Shown here piece after piece: positions 25,932 to 33,031 of a stretch of DNA of 37,301 bases (within the stretch, counting starts at the first letter, position 1; every line of letters starts with the position of its first letter). This stretch comes from an uncultured Acidobacteriia bacterium (GTDB taxonomy: Bacteria; Acidobacteriota; Terriglobia; Bryobacterales; Bryobacteraceae), in the NCBI GenBank assembly GCA_903925015.1, contig CAIYDY010000189.1, positions 1 to 37,301 of the forward strand. The letters run 5' to 3'. A model generated the notes under the pieces. The model made no database searches. It had not been told where the DNA came from and saw only the letters and a list, made by a program, of their open reading frames with translations. Both the position numbers and the translations under genes were made by a program.

Positions 25932-26783
25932 ATGAAATTCGGCGTAAACACATTCATATGGGCCGCCACCTACGGCCCTGCGGTTCAAGCAGTTCTGCCA
26001 TCCATCCGGGAGGCTGGTTTTGACGGAGTCGAGGTATCGCTCTTTCGCCCCGAGCAATTCCAAGCCGCCCATATCCGGCGCGACACCGAGGCACTCGGTC
26101 TCGAGTGCACCATCTGTTCCGTCCTGGTAAACGGTTTGAGCCTCATCGATGCCGACGCCGATGTCCGCCGGAAGACCCAGGCACACATGCGCGACGCCAT
26201 TGCCTGTGCCGCCGAAGCCGGCGCGAAAACCATGGCCGGACCGCTCTACAGCCCCGTTGGCTATCTGCCCGGTCGCCGCCGGAATGCGGACGAATGGAAA
26301 TGGGCTGTCGAAGGCTACCACTCGCTGACCAGTACGCTGGAAGCCCACGATGTCACCATCGCCATCGAGCCGCTGAACCGATTCGAGACATTCTTCCTCA
26401 ACACCGCTGCCGACTCGGTACAACTCTGCGACGAGATTGGGCATCCCAACGTTGGCGTCCTGTTCGACACCTTCCACGCCAATATCGAGGAAAAGAACAT
26501 CGCCCAAGGCTATCGGACCGTCGCGCCGCACCTGAAGCACGTCCACACCTGCGAAAACGACCGCGGAACCCCCGGAAACGGCCACATCGAGTGGGACGAG
26601 GTCTTCGGTGCCCTCCGCGACATCCAGTATGACGGCTGGCTCACCATCGAAAGCTTCGGCTTCGCCTTGGGAGAAATCAGCGCCGCCGCGTCCATCTGGC
26701 GAGATATCGAGTCCAGCCCGGACCGGATCGCCTACGACGGCATCAAGTTCTTGAAGGCGAAGGCCGCCGAATACTTCGGATAG
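25932..26783 (+). CDS. Ketose 3-epimerase-like protein (D-tagatose/D-psicose 3-epimerase family)
   Basis: A 283-residue TIM-barrel enzyme. The metal ligands Glu146 (EPLNRFE), Asp179 (LFDTFHANIEE), His205 (HVHTCENDRGTPG) and Glu240 (TIESFG) have the spacing 33/26/35, the same as Glu150, Asp183, His209 and Glu244 of Agrobacterium D-psicose 3-epimerase as I recall it. Glu152, His182 and Arg211 match the substrate residues Glu156, His186 and Arg215. It should epimerise C3 of a free ketose, or a related keto-sugar, with a Mn or Co ion. It diverges from the Gfo/Idh/MocA-isomerase operon and probably belongs to the same sugar pathway. No strong ribosome site precedes ATG 25932. Confidence 0.85.
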   Translation: MKFGVNTFIWAATYGPAVQAVLPSIREAGFDGVEVSLFRPEQFQAAHIRRDTEALGLECTICSVLVNGLSLIDADADVRRKTQAHMRDAIACAAEAGAKTMAGPLYSPVGYLPGRRRNADEWKWAVEGYHSLTSTLEAHDVTIAIEPLNRFETFFLNTAADSVQLCDEIGHPNVGVLFDTFHANIEEKNIAQGYRTVAPHLKHVHTCENDRGTPGNGHIEWDEVFGALRDIQYDGWLTIESFGFALGEISAAASIWRDIESSPDRIAYDGIKFLKAKAAEYFG

Positions 26784-26802
26784 CGGGCGGCTAAGGCCGC
26801 GT

Positions 26803-26818
26803 TATGCTCAAAAGCATA
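26803..26818. promoter_or_regulatory. Palindrome immediately before modA
   Basis: TATGCT-CAAA-AGCATA is a perfect 6-bp inverted repeat ending one base before the ATG of modA. It replaces any ribosome-binding sequence, so it could be an operator or a translation-blocking hairpin. It does not match the Escherichia coli ModE site well. Confidence 0.3.
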
Positions 26819-26819
26819 C

Positions 26820-27587
26820 ATGGTCCTGTTTACACGACGTCGGGTGCTTGGGTCCGCGCTTTCCGCACTACCTGCCATCGGATGGACAGCATCCCGCAGG
26901 GAGCTCGTCGTGGGCGCGGCCTCAAACCTCACAGCTGTTTTTCAAACAATCGGCCCGGCATTTGAGAGCGCAACCGGCATCCACCCAGTATTCAGCTTTG
27001 GCTCCACAGCCCAACTGGCCCAGCAAATTGCCGAGCGGGCACCAATAGATCTATTCGCCGCCGCAGACACAAGCCACATTGCGGATTTGGATCGGCGCGG
27101 CATGTTGGCAACCGGTTCGAGGGCCGTATACGCGACTGGAATCCTCGCCCTGTGGATCCCGTCCTCGTCGCGCGCCAAAATCGGCAGGATCGAGGACCTT
27201 GCCAAGGCGGACGTACAGATCGTCGCCGCCGCCAAACCCGAATTGGCTCCATACGGCCTAGCTGCGGTTGAGGCGATGCGCAAGGTCGGGATTTGGGAAG
27301 CAGTCAAGCCAAAAATGGTTTATGCGCCGAACGTGAGCATGGTCCAGCAGTATGGAGTCTCCGGCAACGCCGATGCCGTATTTACGGCCTTTTCCCTCGC
27401 CCGGAACGCATTGGGAACCACGCTGCAGATAGACGCAAGATTGCACCACCGTTTGGACCAGGAACTGGCGATTCCGGCAAGCGCTGCGAACATGGAATCG
27501 GCCCGGGAATTCAGAAAGTTCCTGCTGCAAGGCGGGGGACGAAGGATTCTGGCTGATTCAGGCTACTTGGTCCCAGGAATTCGGTGA
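26820..27587 (+). CDS. modA: Molybdate-binding protein of an ABC importer
   Basis: A 255-residue periplasmic binding protein of the ModA type. The N-terminus TRRRVLGSALSALPAIGW looks like a twin-arginine-style signal. Then VGAASNLTAVFQTIGPAFES, FSFGSTAQLAQQI, PIDLFAAAD and a late AVFTAFSLA give the oxyanion-binding pattern of the family. It should capture molybdate or tungstate. No modB or modC follows: the next gene is on the other strand and ends two bases beyond. The membrane and ATPase subunits must be elsewhere, or the protein binds another oxyanion. Confidence 0.87.
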   Translation: MVLFTRRRVLGSALSALPAIGWTASRRELVVGAASNLTAVFQTIGPAFESATGIHPVFSFGSTAQLAQQIAERAPIDLFAAADTSHIADLDRRGMLATGSRAVYATGILALWIPSSSRAKIGRIEDLAKADVQIVAAAKPELAPYGLAAVEAMRKVGIWEAVKPKMVYAPNVSMVQQYGVSGNADAVFTAFSLARNALGTTLQIDARLHHRLDQELAIPASAANMESAREFRKFLLQGGGRRILADSGYLVPGIR

Positions 27588-27589
27588 CC

Positions 27590-28522
27590 CTACTGGCACC
27601 AAGGCAGATAAGCCGCCCCGTATAGCCCGGCCAAATTCCCTAGCTGGGCCCGTTCCACCCGCGTGTCGGTGGTCCGCAACGTGAACGAACGCCGCTTGGC
27701 CTCGGCCATCATTGCCGGTTCGAACATATCCCAACCCGCGATCACGCCACCGGCGATCAAAAACAACGGGAAATTGAACACATTCACCAGGATCCCCAAC
27801 AGGCTACCCAAAGACTCGCCCATCGTATGGAACACCATCAGTGCCCGTTCGTTCCCCGCAGCCGCCAGTTCGTAGACTTCGCTCGAAGTTAGGTCGCCCA
27901 ACCCGATCATCCTCGCCATCCCGGTGATCGCAGTCGCCGAAGCGTGCTTTTCCACGCAACCCCGGTTGCCACACGCGCATGGATTCCCGTTCGGAACCAC
28001 TGAAATATGGCCCAGCTCCCCCGCCATCCCATGCGCCCCGTGCACTACACGCCCGTTGGAAATAATCCCGCCGCCGATCCCGGTGCCCAACGTCAGCATC
28101 ACCAGGTCCTCAACATCCCGGCCAGCCCCCATCCACTTTTCGCCGAGAGCCGCCGCGTTGGCGTCGTTCTCTAGAATCACCTGCGTCTTCAATCGCGCCG
28201 AGAGCTCGTCCCGAATTGGAAAATTCTCCAGCGTGGAAATATTGTTCGAGTTGCGGATAATCCCCTCTTTCAACGAGATGAATCCGGGAACCCCGATGCC
28301 GATTCCGGCCAGATTCTCGACGCCGAACTGATCCCTGAGGTGCGAAATCGAGGAGACCATGTCGGACATGATCGCCTCCCGACCCTCGTGGTACTGGGTC
28401 TTTCCGGATGTCCTGCCCAGGATGGTGCCGGAACGGTCAATGGCGGCGGCCCGGAGGTTGGTTCCGCCCAGATCCAGTCCGATCGCATATTCAAGATTGT
28501 TGGCGGTTGGCGAAGCGGGCAT
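27590..28522 (-). CDS. ROK family sugar kinase (glucokinase-like)
   Basis: A 310-residue ATP-dependent hexose kinase of the ROK family. Visible are the phosphate-1 loop IGLDLGGTNLR, the catalytic LENDANAAALGE, the GTGIGGGII loop, the substrate motif GELGHISV, and the zinc motif CACGNRGCVEKHAS. It lacks the DNA-binding N-terminus of ROK repressors, so it is an enzyme. The substrate could be glucose, GlcNAc, ManNAc or fructose. The start is ATG 28522 (an in-frame TTG precedes it). Only 46 bases separate it from the divergent dioxygenase start; TATCGT (28537-28532) is its most likely -10. Confidence 0.92.
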   Translation of the reverse strand: MPASPTANNLEYAIGLDLGGTNLRAAAIDRSGTILGRTSGKTQYHEGREAIMSDMVSSISHLRDQFGVENLAGIGIGVPGFISLKEGIIRNSNNISTLENFPIRDELSARLKTQVILENDANAAALGEKWMGAGRDVEDLVMLTLGTGIGGGIISNGRVVHGAHGMAGELGHISVVPNGNPCACGNRGCVEKHASATAITGMARMIGLGDLTSSEVYELAAAGNERALMVFHTMGESLGSLLGILVNVFNFPLFLIAGGVIAGWDMFEPAMMAEAKRRSFTLRTTDTRVERAQLGNLAGLYGAAYLPWCQ

Positions 28523-28568
28523 CAAGGAAAAACGATAGCACGGAGCCCCGGATTATGATGGTCACGAG
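28523..28568. promoter_or_regulatory. Very short divergent promoter region (ROK kinase / PhyH)
   Basis: The 46 bases between the two start codons hold a minus-strand -10-like TATCGT (28537-28532) and a plus-strand -10-like TATGAT (28554-28559). Each lies nine bases from its start codon, and neither has a recognisable ribosome site. If both are used, the leaders are only a few bases long and the two promoters overlap at their -35 regions. Confidence 0.3.
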
Positions 28569-29345
28569 ATGATGACAGAATTGGTCGAACAAGAATTGGT
28601 CGAACAAGAATTGGTCGAACAAGGCTATGTAGTGTTCCCGGGGTTCCTCACCGAAAGCCAAGTTGCAGCCTTCAATACCCGCATCGAGGAATTGTTCGCA
28701 ATCGAAGGTGAAAACGCGGGCTCGGAATTCAAGTCCGAGCCCGGTGCCAGACGCCTCGCCAACATGGTCGACAAAGGCGAACTTTTTGAACAAGTCATAC
28801 AAGCGCCCGAAGTCCTGGAAGCGGTCGGCATCGTTCTGGGACCCGATTTCAAGCTCAGCAGCCTGAACATCCGCTCGGCCAACCCGCACAACGGGAGCGC
28901 ACAACCCCTTCACGTCGATTCAGGTGCCCTACCCGACGAACGGGGCAACTCGGTCTGCAACTCCGTCTGGATGCTGGACGATTTCACCGAACACAACGGC
29001 GCGCTGAGGCTTGTACCAGGCTCCCACCGTTGGGGCCGGAAGCCGGAACCGGGCGAAAAACCCGAATCGGAACTGCTGGTAACCGGAAAGGCCGGCACCG
29101 TGGTGGTAATGAACGCCCACATGTGGCACGGCGGGACGGAAAACTTCACAGACCGCCAGCGCCGCGCCATGCACGTCTACTACACGCGCTCCGACAAACC
29201 CCAGCAGCAGTACCAGAAGAAGTGGGTGCGGCCCGAAGTTCAGGCCCGGATGAGCCACCTCGGACGCCGGCTGCTCGCCCTCGACGACCCGAGGAATGAT
29301 GCGCTGTGCGCCCTAGGCGCAGGCATGAGCGGGTTTATGAAGTGA
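28569..29345 (+). CDS. Phytanoyl-CoA dioxygenase (PhyH) family protein
   Basis: A 258-residue Fe(II)/2-oxoglutarate-dependent oxygenase. The iron triad is visible as His115 and Asp117 (LHVDSGAL) and His187 (MWHGGTENF), followed by an arginine-rich RQRRAMHVYYTR that would bind 2-oxoglutarate. The GALRLVPGSHRWG loop is typical of PhyH enzymes, which hydroxylate small molecules ranging from lipids to antibiotics; the substrate is unknown. The N-terminus is unusual: ELVEQ three times, from a triplicated 15-bp repeat. Two adjacent ATG codons (28569, 28572) could serve as the start. The 3' end overlaps the converging deacetylase gene by 11 bases. Confidence 0.87.
   Translation: MMTELVEQELVEQELVEQGYVVFPGFLTESQVAAFNTRIEELFAIEGENAGSEFKSEPGARRLANMVDKGELFEQVIQAPEVLEAVGIVLGPDFKLSSLNIRSANPHNGSAQPLHVDSGALPDERGNSVCNSVWMLDDFTEHNGALRLVPGSHRWGRKPEPGEKPESELLVTGKAGTVVVMNAHMWHGGTENFTDRQRRAMHVYYTRSDKPQQQYQKKWVRPEVQARMSHLGRRLLALDDPRNDALCALGAGMSGFMK
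28578..28622 (+). repeat. Three perfect tandem copies of a 15-bp repeat
   Basis: GAATTGGTCGAACAA occurs three times without a mismatch (28578-28592, 28593-28607, 28608-28622) near the 5' end of the PhyH gene. Each unit encodes ELVEQ. Because the unit is 15 bases, copy-number changes keep the frame. Confidence 0.97.
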
Positions 29346-30249
29346 GTTCGGCCAAGGCCGCCCGCGCGTAGGCCTCCTGCGTCATCGGTTCGATGAGCCC
29401 GGCATCCACACGAATCCGCACCTCGCGCAGCACCCTCTCCATCAGTTCGAATTGGCCGCGTCCGTTCAGCAAATTGTGGGGCTGTAGCCAGCAATGGGCT
29501 ACCCGGTTGTGCCGGATCGCGTCGTCCAAAATGTGGCACCAGCGCTTCACCGTCACGTCCGGGGGAACCGCCAATCGCAACCCGTGCGGCCAGTTCAGGA
29601 AGTGGCCGCACGGAATCTCCAACGGCGCGCCCGCCTTGGTCGGATGTGGGTCGGCACGTTCCAAAAGATTGAACTCCGACGCAAGCGAACCCGCACGACC
29701 AAACGTGAAGTTTCGCCGACCCCGGTAGGACGTGAAGCCGTGGCGGGCCAATAGGTCCAGATGCCCGGCGCGATTCTTCGGAAAAATAAACGACTTGGGG
29801 CTCCAACCTTGCGACTGCGCCAACGCCACGCTTGCCGCCAGCTCCAGTTCCGCAGCTTCCGCAGGAACCTCGTCGAACTGCAGGTGTGTGAAGGAATGCG
29901 AAGCCAGCTCGTGCCGCCCGCCCACGGGAACCTCAGCCAACATTTCCGGACAAAACCAGCCATCCAGTTCCGACCGGGCCACGTCGGCAAAAAAGTCGTC
30001 AGCACACGGCGTCGCGCGGATGACGCGAATGTAGCTCAGATATTGGTCGGCATGCAGCGTGAATGCCCCGACAAACGAAAATGTCCCCGGCAACTCGAAC
30101 GAATCCAACAGGCTGACACTCCTGTGGAAGATGGCGCTCAAGGGGCCAGTCCGCAGAATGCCGCGGATATTTGGCGACAGCCGATCGGCATGGCCCCACT
30201 TGCCTTCGCAGTCAAATGAAATGATAAAAGTTGGCCGCACCGGAAACAA
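29335..30249 (-). CDS. NodB-fold polysaccharide deacetylase family protein (DCEGKWG type)
   Basis: A protein of about 304 residues of the carbohydrate esterase-4-like superfamily. Motif 1 is IISFDCEGKWG, motif 2 is ASHSFTHLQF with the HxxxH zinc histidines, and FIFPKNRAGHLDLL replaces the usual RxPxG motif, as in a subfamily found beside polysaccharide biosynthesis genes. No signal peptide is evident, so it may act in the cytosol or on lipid-linked sugars. The longest start is TTG 30249; GTG 30240 is as likely, and neither has a good ribosome site. Its 3' end overlaps the PhyH gene. Confidence 0.8.
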   Translation of the reverse strand: MFPVRPTFIISFDCEGKWGHADRLSPNIRGILRTGPLSAIFHRSVSLLDSFELPGTFSFVGAFTLHADQYLSYIRVIRATPCADDFFADVARSELDGWFCPEMLAEVPVGGRHELASHSFTHLQFDEVPAEAAELELAASVALAQSQGWSPKSFIFPKNRAGHLDLLARHGFTSYRGRRNFTFGRAGSLASEFNLLERADPHPTKAGAPLEIPCGHFLNWPHGLRLAVPPDVTVKRWCHILDDAIRHNRVAHCWLQPHNLLNGRGQFELMERVLREVRIRVDAGLIEPMTQEAYARAALAELTS

Positions 30250-30261
30250 TCAGGATACAGG

Positions 30262-30290
30262 TTGGTCCATCGCGGCAAGGCTGGTAGGGT
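30262..30290 (+). promoter_or_regulatory. Candidate addBA promoter
   Basis: TTGGTC (30262-30267) and an extended -10 TGGTAGGGT (30282-30290) are 17 bases apart. The -10 ends six bases before an ATG (30297) of a 24-codon frame and about 70 bases before the addB start. The spacing is ideal and the hexamers are partial matches. Confidence 0.4.
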
Positions 30291-30296
30291 AAAGGA

Positions 30297-30371
30297 ATGC
30301 GGCTCAACGTTCTCCTTTTGTTCGCCTTCCGCCGGGGCTGGCTGTTATCAAGGGACGTACGATGCGACTGA
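30297..30371 (+). CDS. Possible 24-codon leader ORF overlapping addB
   Basis: ATG 30297 lies exactly six bases after the candidate -10 of addBA. It opens MRLNVLLLFAFRRGWLLSRD and ends at TGA 30369-30371, overlapping the addB start by 10 bases. Its position would allow leaderless translation coupled to addB. No homology is recognised and the case rests on position only. Confidence 0.2.
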   Translation: MRLNVLLLFAFRRGWLLSRDVRCD

Positions 30372-33031
30372 TCCGGGGACGCGCCGGCAGCGGCAAGACG
30401 GCGCAAGTGCTCAGCGAGTTCAAGCATGCGATACGGAACGACAGGACGTCGGCACACCTGGTGGTGCCGACCGCCACCTTGGTGCGACATTTCCAGCACG
30501 AACTGGCACGCGATGGCGTGGTATTTCCACCCAATGCGGTCGTTTCCCTGAGCCGTTTTGTGGCTGAGCGCGCAAACGGCGTGATTCAAGTTTCCGATTC
30601 CCTGCTCCGCGTTATTGTGCGCGACGTCCTCGCGCGGTTACCCGAATTCGGCGCCGTGGCCGGTACCGAAGGCATGGCTGCGACCGTGGAGGAAACCATC
30701 GGCCTCCTCGACAACTCCGGGGCGACTCCCGACTCACTCAAGGCCATCCGCAAACTGGGCGCAAACGGAAAGGCTTTCGAACGCATCTGGCGCACCGTGG
30801 AAACCGAGGTCCGGGCACGGGGTTTTGAAATGCGGGCAGGCGTCATCCGCGCCGCGGTCGACAACGCGGAACGGAAAAAGGTCTGGATGGATGGATTTGC
30901 CACATTCAGTCCTTTGGAGCTGCAATTGGTGGCATCCTTGGCCAGGACATGCGATCTAACCGTCACCATCACGGATTCACCCGCAGCCGACGAAATCCGC
31001 AAACTGGCATTGACCCTTCGCGCCGAGGATCGCCTCCTGCCGGGCCGGAGCCGCCGCGCCCCCACGGAAATCGTCGCGGCCTCAGGGGTCGAACGGGAGG
31101 CGGATGAAATTGCACGCCGGATTCTTGCGCTAAGGCGCGACGGTGGCGAATTCCGGGAGGTCGGGGTGGCTCTGCGCGATACCGCAGCCTACCTCGATCT
31201 GCTCCGTGGAACCTTCGACAGGTTCGGCATTCCCGCCCGCTACCATTTCGGTTCACCGCTTCGCGGCCATCCCGCCGCTACTTTTCTCGGCGGCCTGGTG
31301 CAGTGCGCATCGAACGGCTGGGACTTTTCCGCAGCGATCCAAGCCCTCCGCGCCCATCCGGGCTGGGGCAACAGTTGGGAGTTCGACCGCTTTGAGTTTC
31401 GGGTGCGCGAGGCGATGCCCGGCTGCGGCACCGACAACCTGATCCGACTAGCGGGCGATTCAGGTTGGTTCAAAGACCGCATTGCCGAGTGCCTTGCGGT
31501 CGAAACCTGGGCTAGCGAAACCACCACACCTGCCGCTTGGGCGCTCCGCTTGGAGGATATGGCGGAGAAACTATTCCGGCCTGGCCGGACCGAACCGCAG
31601 CCCGGGAATTGGGATGCCGTGGAGGCCGCCAGAAGCCGCTCGGCGGGACTGCGGGCATGGGTGGAGACGGTGGAATCGGTGGTGCCGTTCTGGAATGCCG
31701 CCGCCAATATTCCCATAACCCTCGCCGAGTTCTGGGGCAGGTGCCAAGGTGCACTCGATGCCACGATGGTCCACACGCCCGACGACCGCCGCGATGCCGT
31801 CCATGTCATGCCGGTTCTGGAAGCCCGGCAGTGGGACATCGCCCACCTGTTCGTCTGCGGCATGACCAACCGCGATTTCCCACGGCGGGCCCCGGCCAAC
31901 GCCATCTTCACGGACGCCGAGCTCGATGTTCTTTGGAAATCCGGCATCAAGGTTCGCCGCGCTGTCGAACGGGATGCAGAGGAGACCTATCTCTGGGAGC
32001 TCCTGCGCACACGGGCACGTGATTCGCTCGTCCTGACCTACCCCCAGCGCGACGGCACCGCGAAAACCGTGGAATCTTCCCAGTTCCTGAAAGATCTGGA
32101 AGCACCAACCCCGGCGGTTCCTTGCCAGCCTCTCGCCAAGGTGACCGTTGAAACCATGGGATTGGCCGGACGCATCGAGTCCCCCGATCTGCTTGCCGCC
32201 ATCACCGCACAGCACCGAACCGTCAGCATGACGGCAATCGAAGACTTGGCCCAGTGCCGGTTCAAGTTCCTCGCATCCCGAACCCTGCGCCTCAGAGGAC
32301 GCCCGGAACGCCCCGAAGCCCGCCTGCAACCAAAAATCACCGGCCTGATCCTCCATGAAGCCTTGGAGGAATGGCTCCGGGCAGGGCGCACCACCGATTT
32401 CGTCGAACTTTTCGAACAGGCCTTTGATAAGGCCTGCCGGGAGAAGCACCTTCCCCCCGGCTACCAGCTGGAGCTGAAACGGATCGAATTCCGCGAAATC
32501 GCCAAGCGCGTCGCGACGGAAGACCTCTGGACACCGGAATCCTCCGAAGTCGAGGTCGAGTTGAGCGTCCCCTTCCCCCAAGGCATCACCGTGACGGGAC
32601 GTGCCGACCGAATCGACCTCATGGGTGGCGGCGATTGCGTCATCATCGACTACAAGAGCGGGCGCTCCGGACGCATCGAGGGGTTTATCGAAAGTCCAAC
32701 CAAGCTACAAGGCCCTTTGTACGCCCTGGCCGCCCGCGAGCAGTTCGGCCTCAATACAATCGCAATGATGTACGTCGCCGTCCGGGAAGACAAGCGTTTC
32801 GGCTGGGGCGAAGTGCCGGGCGTGGATCTTTCACTGAAACCCATGCCCGAGCGTTGGGTCGACGATGCCAGGGAGCGCGCTTCGGGGTATCTCGGAACCT
32901 TTCTCTCGGGCAACGTCAAGCCCGTGCCCACAGACACCGCCCAGTGCGTCTGGTGCGACTTTAAGAATACTTGCCATGTGGAACAAACGGCGGCACTTGT
33001 GATGACCATTGGAGGCGTTCATGTCGACTAG
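30362..33031 (+). CDS. addB: AddB-like ATP-dependent nuclease subunit
   Basis: An 889-residue DNA-repair protein of the AddB/RexB type. It starts with a Walker A-like GRAGSGKT (residues 6-13), contains a degenerate helicase fold (VVSLSRFVAERA, HVMPVLEARQWDIAHLFVCG), and ends with a PD-(D/E)xK nuclease: GRADRIDLM, CVIIDYKSGRS and LQGPLYALA. Four cysteines, Cys632 and Cys862/865/871 (C-x2-C-x5-C), flank the nuclease and match the 4Fe-4S staple of AddB. With AddA it resects double-strand breaks for RecA loading. AAGGGA precedes ATG 30362. The gene overlaps addA by 11 bases. It is shorter than Bacillus AddB (about 1160 residues). Confidence 0.88.
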   Translation: MRLIRGRAGSGKTAQVLSEFKHAIRNDRTSAHLVVPTATLVRHFQHELARDGVVFPPNAVVSLSRFVAERANGVIQVSDSLLRVIVRDVLARLPEFGAVAGTEGMAATVEETIGLLDNSGATPDSLKAIRKLGANGKAFERIWRTVETEVRARGFEMRAGVIRAAVDNAERKKVWMDGFATFSPLELQLVASLARTCDLTVTITDSPAADEIRKLALTLRAEDRLLPGRSRRAPTEIVAASGVEREADEIARRILALRRDGGEFREVGVALRDTAAYLDLLRGTFDRFGIPARYHFGSPLRGHPAATFLGGLVQCASNGWDFSAAIQALRAHPGWGNSWEFDRFEFRVREAMPGCGTDNLIRLAGDSGWFKDRIAECLAVETWASETTTPAAWALRLEDMAEKLFRPGRTEPQPGNWDAVEAARSRSAGLRAWVETVESVVPFWNAAANIPITLAEFWGRCQGALDATMVHTPDDRRDAVHVMPVLEARQWDIAHLFVCGMTNRDFPRRAPANAIFTDAELDVLWKSGIKVRRAVERDAEETYLWELLRTRARDSLVLTYPQRDGTAKTVESSQFLKDLEAPTPAVPCQPLAKVTVETMGLAGRIESPDLLAAITAQHRTVSMTAIEDLAQCRFKFLASRTLRLRGRPERPEARLQPKITGLILHEALEEWLRAGRTTDFVELFEQAFDKACREKHLPPGYQLELKRIEFREIAKRVATEDLWTPESSEVEVELSVPFPQGITVTGRADRIDLMGGGDCVIIDYKSGRSGRIEGFIESPTKLQGPLYALAAREQFGLNTIAMMYVAVREDKRFGWGEVPGVDLSLKPMPERWVDDARERASGYLGTFLSGNVKPVPTDTAQCVWCDFKNTCHVEQTAALVMTIGGVHVD

